From JBECKQ01 sp040235375 (lineage in GTDB: Bacteria; Planctomycetota; Phycisphaerae; UBA1845), in NCBI GenBank assembly GCA_040235375.1, contig JBECKQ010000121.1, forward strand, positions 1-7,039: 7,039 bases of DNA, read 5' to 3'. This document shows, piece after piece, positions 4,582 to 7,039 of this stretch. Both the position numbers and the translations under genes were made by a program. How positions within the stretch are numbered: position 1 is the stretch's first letter; each line of letters starts with the position of its first letter. Under the pieces are notes generated by a model. That model saw nothing but the letters and a program-made list of their open reading frames with translations. It did not search any database and was not told the DNA's origin.

Positions 4582-5418
4582 TCATCTCGAATCGGTGGGG
4601 GGGTTCAGCCAGTTGGCGTACAACTCGGGGCGGCGATCGACCCAGAACAGCCGGCGGGCGGTCGAGCGGCCGCAGGCTTCCAGGTCACAATCGACGATCA
4701 ACAGGTCTTCCTGCTGGCGGGCGGCGCGGGCGATGAGGGCTCCCTCGGGATCGACGACGAACGACTCGCCGGCGAACGTGAGCTTCTCTTCCGCGCCCAC
4801 GCGATTGCACAACGCGGCGAAGTAGCCGTTCTGGAATGCGGCCGTCCGCACTTCCGCTTCGAAGAGCCCTTCCGGCCATTCGTCCACCGCGCCGGCCTGC
4901 GGGATGACGACCAGTTCGGCTCCCTGCACGCCGAGCGCCCGCATGTATTCCGGGTAATGCCGATCGTAGCAGATGGCGACGCCGATCCGGCCGGCACGCG
5001 TGTCATAGACGCCGGCGCCGCGGCCGCCGGGATGGTAATACGCGCGTTCGTGAAACCAGTCGTAATCAGTGATGTGCACCATGCGCGTCACACCGAGGAG
5101 GCGGCCGTCGGCGTCGATGACGGGCGAGCTGTCGAAGTACCGGCCGTCCGCGGCTTCGTAGAGGTTGAATACGACGACGAGCGACAGGCGCCGGGCGGCC
5201 TCCGCGAGCACTTCGCACGTCGGCCCGGGGATGGTCTCGGCAACCTGCGCCGCCTGGTCGCTCTGCCGGTGCTGCGGGAAGAACGGCGTCAGGGCGAGTT
5301 CGGGGAAGGTGATCAGCTGCGCACCGCCTTCAGCAGCCTGCTCCATCTGCTGTACCGCTTTGCGGCGACTCTCGCCGAGATCGGCGCCTGGCTGCATTTG
5401 TGCGAGGGCGATGCGCAT
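4582..5418 (-). CDS. Carbon-nitrogen hydrolase (nitrilase superfamily), catalytic Lys replaced by Met
   Basis: The protein has 278 residues. Nitrilase-superfamily enzymes hydrolyse amide, carbamoyl or nitrile C-N bonds using a Glu-Lys-Cys triad. Seen here: the start MRIALAQMQPGADLGES; the Glu site LITFPELALTPFF (Glu40); the Cys site GRIGVAICYDRHYPEYMRAL (Cys150); and the second conserved glutamate in HERAYYHPG (Glu124). The Lys block, normally like YRKxHIP, reads GVTRMVHITDYDW, placing Met113 at the lysine position. The PE...YHPG...CYDRHYPE pattern is closest to N-carbamoylputrescine/beta-ureidopropionase-type amidohydrolases, but the substrate is unknown. I recall relatives with the same GVTRMVHI string, so this may be a natural subfamily; I cannot verify that. 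Start: the ATG at 5418 matches the family N-terminus. A TTG at 5454 would add 12 basic residues. No good ribosome binding site is seen (weak GAGAA). Confidence 0.9.
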   Translation of the reverse strand: MRIALAQMQPGADLGESRRKAVQQMEQAAEGGAQLITFPELALTPFFPQHRQSDQAAQVAETIPGPTCEVLAEAARRLSLVVVFNLYEAADGRYFDSSPVIDADGRLLGVTRMVHITDYDWFHERAYYHPGGRGAGVYDTRAGRIGVAICYDRHYPEYMRALGVQGAELVVIPQAGAVDEWPEGLFEAEVRTAAFQNGYFAALCNRVGAEEKLTFAGESFVVDPEGALIARAARQQEDLLIVDCDLEACGRSTARRLFWVDRRPELYANWLNPPTDSR

Positions 5419-5442
5419 GGAGGGGATTCTCGTGCGTGAACG

Positions 5443-5459
5443 CGGCGTTGGCAACGCCG
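5443..5459. repeat. 7-bp inverted repeat in the divergent intergenic region
   Basis: CGGCGTT (5443-5449) pairs with AACGCCG (5453-5459) around GGC. It lies 25 bases upstream of the amidohydrolase start, in the region between two divergent genes, so it could be an operator or a leader hairpin for the minus-strand transcript. Nothing in the sequence decides which. Confidence 0.35.
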
Positions 5460-5502
5460 GACGTGAGAGACGGCTCGATTACAGGAGTCTGCTTCGGCGG
5501 TC

Positions 5503-5508
5503 TATGAT
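5503..5508 (+). promoter_or_regulatory. Weak candidate -10 for the oxidoreductase gene
   Basis: TATGAT matches the -10 consensus at five of six positions and would give a leader of about 85 bases before the ATG at 5601. The best -35-like hexamer, ATTACA at 5478-5483, matches four of six but with a 19-base spacer, longer than the usual 16-18. Treat as a guess. Confidence 0.3.
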
Positions 5509-5577
5509 CTGCCGGCAGGATCGAACGGCCGGGGTGCGCGGAATGAGACCGTTGGCCAATTGAAGGGATTCGCAAAA

Positions 5578-5589
5578 ACCAGTACTGGT
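5578..5589. promoter_or_regulatory. 12-bp perfect palindrome before the oxidoreductase gene
   Basis: ACCAGTACTGGT is its own reverse complement and ends two bases before the GGAGG ribosome binding site (5591-5595), itself 5 bases before the ATG at 5601. A second palindrome, TTGGCCAA (5552-5559), lies upstream. Such sites can be operators, but a 12-bp palindrome can also occur by chance and no regulator gene is seen nearby. Confidence 0.35.
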
Positions 5590-5600
5590 GGGAGGCGAAC

Positions 5601-6812
5601 ATGACCGGGCAAGCTCGATACAGATACGTCATCGTCGGTGGGGGGCTGGCCGGGGCGTCAGCCGTCGAGGGGATTCGCCAACTCGACCCCAATGGTCCGA
5701 TCCTCCTGGTCAGCGACGAGAAGCACCTGCCCTACCACCGGCCGCCGCTGAGCAAGGACCTCTGGTTCGGCAAGAAGAAGCTGGCCGACATTTACGTGCA
5801 CGACGGTGCGTTCTATGAAGACAGGGGCGTGTCCGTGGTCGCCGGCGCCCGGATTGTGGCGCTCGACGCCCGGGACAAAACCATCACCGCAGCCAATGGT
5901 CAGACGTACAGGTTCGACAAGCTCCTGCTGGCCACCGGCGGAAAGCCCAAGCGGCTGTCCATTCCCGGCGGCGAGTCGCCGGACCTGTGCTACTTCCGCC
6001 ACCTGGACGACTACATGGCCCTCCATGAGCGGGCTGGGGGCGGCGCGTCCGCCCTGGTCGTCGGCGGAGGGTTCATCGGCTCGGAGATGGCGGCGGCGTT
6101 GGCGGCCAACGATGTTCACGTGACGATGCTGTACCCGGCGGCCACCATGTGCGATCGCGTCTTTCCTCCCTCGCTGGGGGCGGCGATGAAAGGCGCCTAC
6201 CGCAAGCGGGGCATCGAGATCATCACCGGCGACAAGCCGGCCCGCATCGAGCGGTCCGCCGAGCGGTTCGTCACCATCACCAACGCCGGCCGGCGGATCG
6301 AGTCGGATCACGTAGTCGTCGGCGTTGGCATCAGCCCGGAAGTAACCCTGGCCGCCAGCGCAGGATTGAAAGTCAGCGACGGCATCGAGGTCAACGCCCA
6401 GTTGCAATCGTCGAATCCCGACATATACGCAGCCGGCGATAACGCCCTGTTTCCCTACGCGGCCCTGGAGCAAATCCACCGCGTGGAACACTGGGACAAC
6501 GCTCTCAACCAGGGCCGCCAGGCCGGGCGAAACATGGCCGGCGCCGGCGAGGCCTACACGTATATGCCCTACTTCTTCTCGGACCTGTTCGATTTCGGCT
6601 ATGAGGCGGTCGGCGAAGCAAACTCCTCATTGGAGGTGTTCACCGACTGGCAGGAGGAGAACGTCAAGGGCACAATCTACTACTTGCGTGACGGCCGGGT
6701 CCGCGGCGTGATGATGTGCAACGTGTGGGACAAGGTGCCGGCGGCCCGGGAGATGATTCGCCAGAGCGACCGGGTCGGCTCCCCAGCCGCCCTTGCCGGA
6801 GCAATCCGATGA
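5601..6812 (+). CDS. FAD/NAD-dependent oxidoreductase, apoptosis-inducing factor (AIF)-like
   Basis: The protein has 403 residues and is probably a soluble flavoprotein: no signal peptide is seen. The family moves electrons from NAD(P)H through FAD to a partner such as a ferredoxin or quinone. Motifs in order: FAD-binding VIVGGGLAG (10-18, Gly13/15/18); LPYHRPPLSKDLWFG, typical of the AIF/ferredoxin reductase branch; LLLATGG (about 109-115); a second Rossmann motif VVGGGFIGSEMAAALA for NAD (Gly155/157/160); and the second FAD block IYAAGDNA (Asp280). The C-terminal half has HRVEHWDNALNQGRQAGRN and YFFSDLFDFGYEAVG, which match human AIF segments VEHHDHAVVSGRLAG and MFWSDLGPDVGYEAIG as I remember them. 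There is no CxxC pair at the active site, so it is not a thioredoxin/glutathione-reductase-type disulfide enzyme. GGAGG lies 5 bases before the ATG. No electron-transfer partner is encoded in the window. Alternative: rhodocoxin/putidaredoxin-type reductase. Confidence 0.92.
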   Translation: MTGQARYRYVIVGGGLAGASAVEGIRQLDPNGPILLVSDEKHLPYHRPPLSKDLWFGKKKLADIYVHDGAFYEDRGVSVVAGARIVALDARDKTITAANGQTYRFDKLLLATGGKPKRLSIPGGESPDLCYFRHLDDYMALHERAGGGASALVVGGGFIGSEMAAALAANDVHVTMLYPAATMCDRVFPPSLGAAMKGAYRKRGIEIITGDKPARIERSAERFVTITNAGRRIESDHVVVGVGISPEVTLAASAGLKVSDGIEVNAQLQSSNPDIYAAGDNALFPYAALEQIHRVEHWDNALNQGRQAGRNMAGAGEAYTYMPYFFSDLFDFGYEAVGEANSSLEVFTDWQEENVKGTIYYLRDGRVRGVMMCNVWDKVPAAREMIRQSDRVGSPAALAGAIR

Positions 6813-6910
6813 ACAAGGGATAACCACAACGTTTGCTGAGTCGACGAGCGAATCGCTGTGCGGTACGGTGAACGAAATGGAGGGCGGCCGGCACCTGATG
6901 GAGTACGCCA

Positions 6911-7039
6911 GTGGACCGCATCCTGATTGAGGGCCTGCGGGCCCGCTGCATCATCGGCATCAATAGCGAAGAACGGCGCGACAGACAGGATGTCATCGTG
7001 CACATCGCGCTCTACGCCGACCTGCGAAAGGCCGGGCGC
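6911..7039 (+). CDS. folB: Dihydroneopterin aldolase, 5' part (truncated by window end)
   Basis: FolB cleaves 7,8-dihydroneopterin to 6-hydroxymethyl-7,8-dihydropterin plus glycolaldehyde in folate synthesis. The 43 residues present begin MDRILIEGLRARCIIG, followed by INSEERRDRQ and VIVHIALYADLRKAGR. This matches the family opening (D-x-I-x-I-x-G-L, Gly16, then the conserved E-R and Q residues, a V-x-I/L strand and DLRKA). The substrate lysine of the family lies beyond the window. Start: the GTG at 6911 has GGAG at 6900-6903, 7 bases upstream, and an in-frame TGA at 6896-6898 rules out a longer form. The gene begins 98 bases after the oxidoreductase, in the same direction; no clear promoter is seen in the gap. 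Confidence 0.88.
   Translation, partial: MDRILIEGLRARCIIGINSEERRDRQDVIVHIALYADLRKAGR

Noticed and set aside
5658..6491. Long minus-strand open frame (277 codons) opposite the oxidoreductase
   Set aside because: It is a shadow of a gene with all FAD/NAD motifs intact on the plus strand.
6877..6930. 17-codon open frame (ATG at 6877) overlapping the folB start
   Set aside because: It is too short and featureless to support; it could be a leader peptide, but there is no further evidence.
1..7039. CRISPR array, insertion sequence, tRNA or prophage signals
   Set aside because: No regularly spaced direct repeats, transposase motifs, terminal inverted repeats or tRNA-like cloverleafs were found; the genes are mainly housekeeping.

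Overview
This is a GC-rich chromosomal window with one recognisable housekeeping core: an SRP RNA gene (1552-1691) followed on the same strand by dnaX (1909-3408), a ybaB/ebfC-type nucleoid protein (3556-3888) and recR (3942-4544). The order SRP RNA-dnaX-ybaB-recR is the arrangement known from Bacillus. The intergenic regions carry GC-clamp hairpins and an inter-hairpin repeat whose antisense translation contains PLPYGRGSDT. I associate these with planctomycete genomes (Phycisphaerae-like), but that is recollection and not a search result, so the taxonomic guess is moderate at best.

Layout. Positions 1-209 may hold the end of an unrecognised gene. A hairpin repeat (212-288) follows, then an exported cyclophilin-type peptidyl-prolyl isomerase with an N-terminal beta-rich domain (354-1406). 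The 500 bases before dnaX contain no protein gene. They hold a possible extended -10, a perfect inverted repeat, the SRP RNA with its U-tract, a purine-rich stretch and a second copy of the hairpin repeat. After recR, a nitrilase-superfamily amidohydrolase is encoded convergently (4582-5418, minus). Divergent from it is an FAD/NAD oxidoreductase resembling apoptosis-inducing factor and ferredoxin reductases (5601-6812). The window ends inside folB (from 6911).

The most notable signal is in dnaX. A run of ten A residues (3075-3084) sits just after the ATPase/clamp-loader core and is followed almost at once by stops in both alternative frames: TGA at 3087, and TAG at 3101. This is the layout used by Thermus (transcriptional slippage) and E. 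coli (ribosomal frameshifting) to make the short gamma form beside full-length tau. Other points of interest are an SRP RNA with a GAGA apical tetraloop, a structured repeat inserted between dnaX and ybaB (GNRA-type loop plus tandem G-A mismatches), and an amidohydrolase in which the usual catalytic lysine is methionine.

How the genes relate: DnaX loads the sliding clamp, YbaB binds DNA and RecR acts in RecFOR gap repair, so the core is a DNA replication/repair unit. The SRP RNA serves co-translational protein targeting. The flanking isomerase, amidohydrolase, oxidoreductase and folB have no evident functional link to it.
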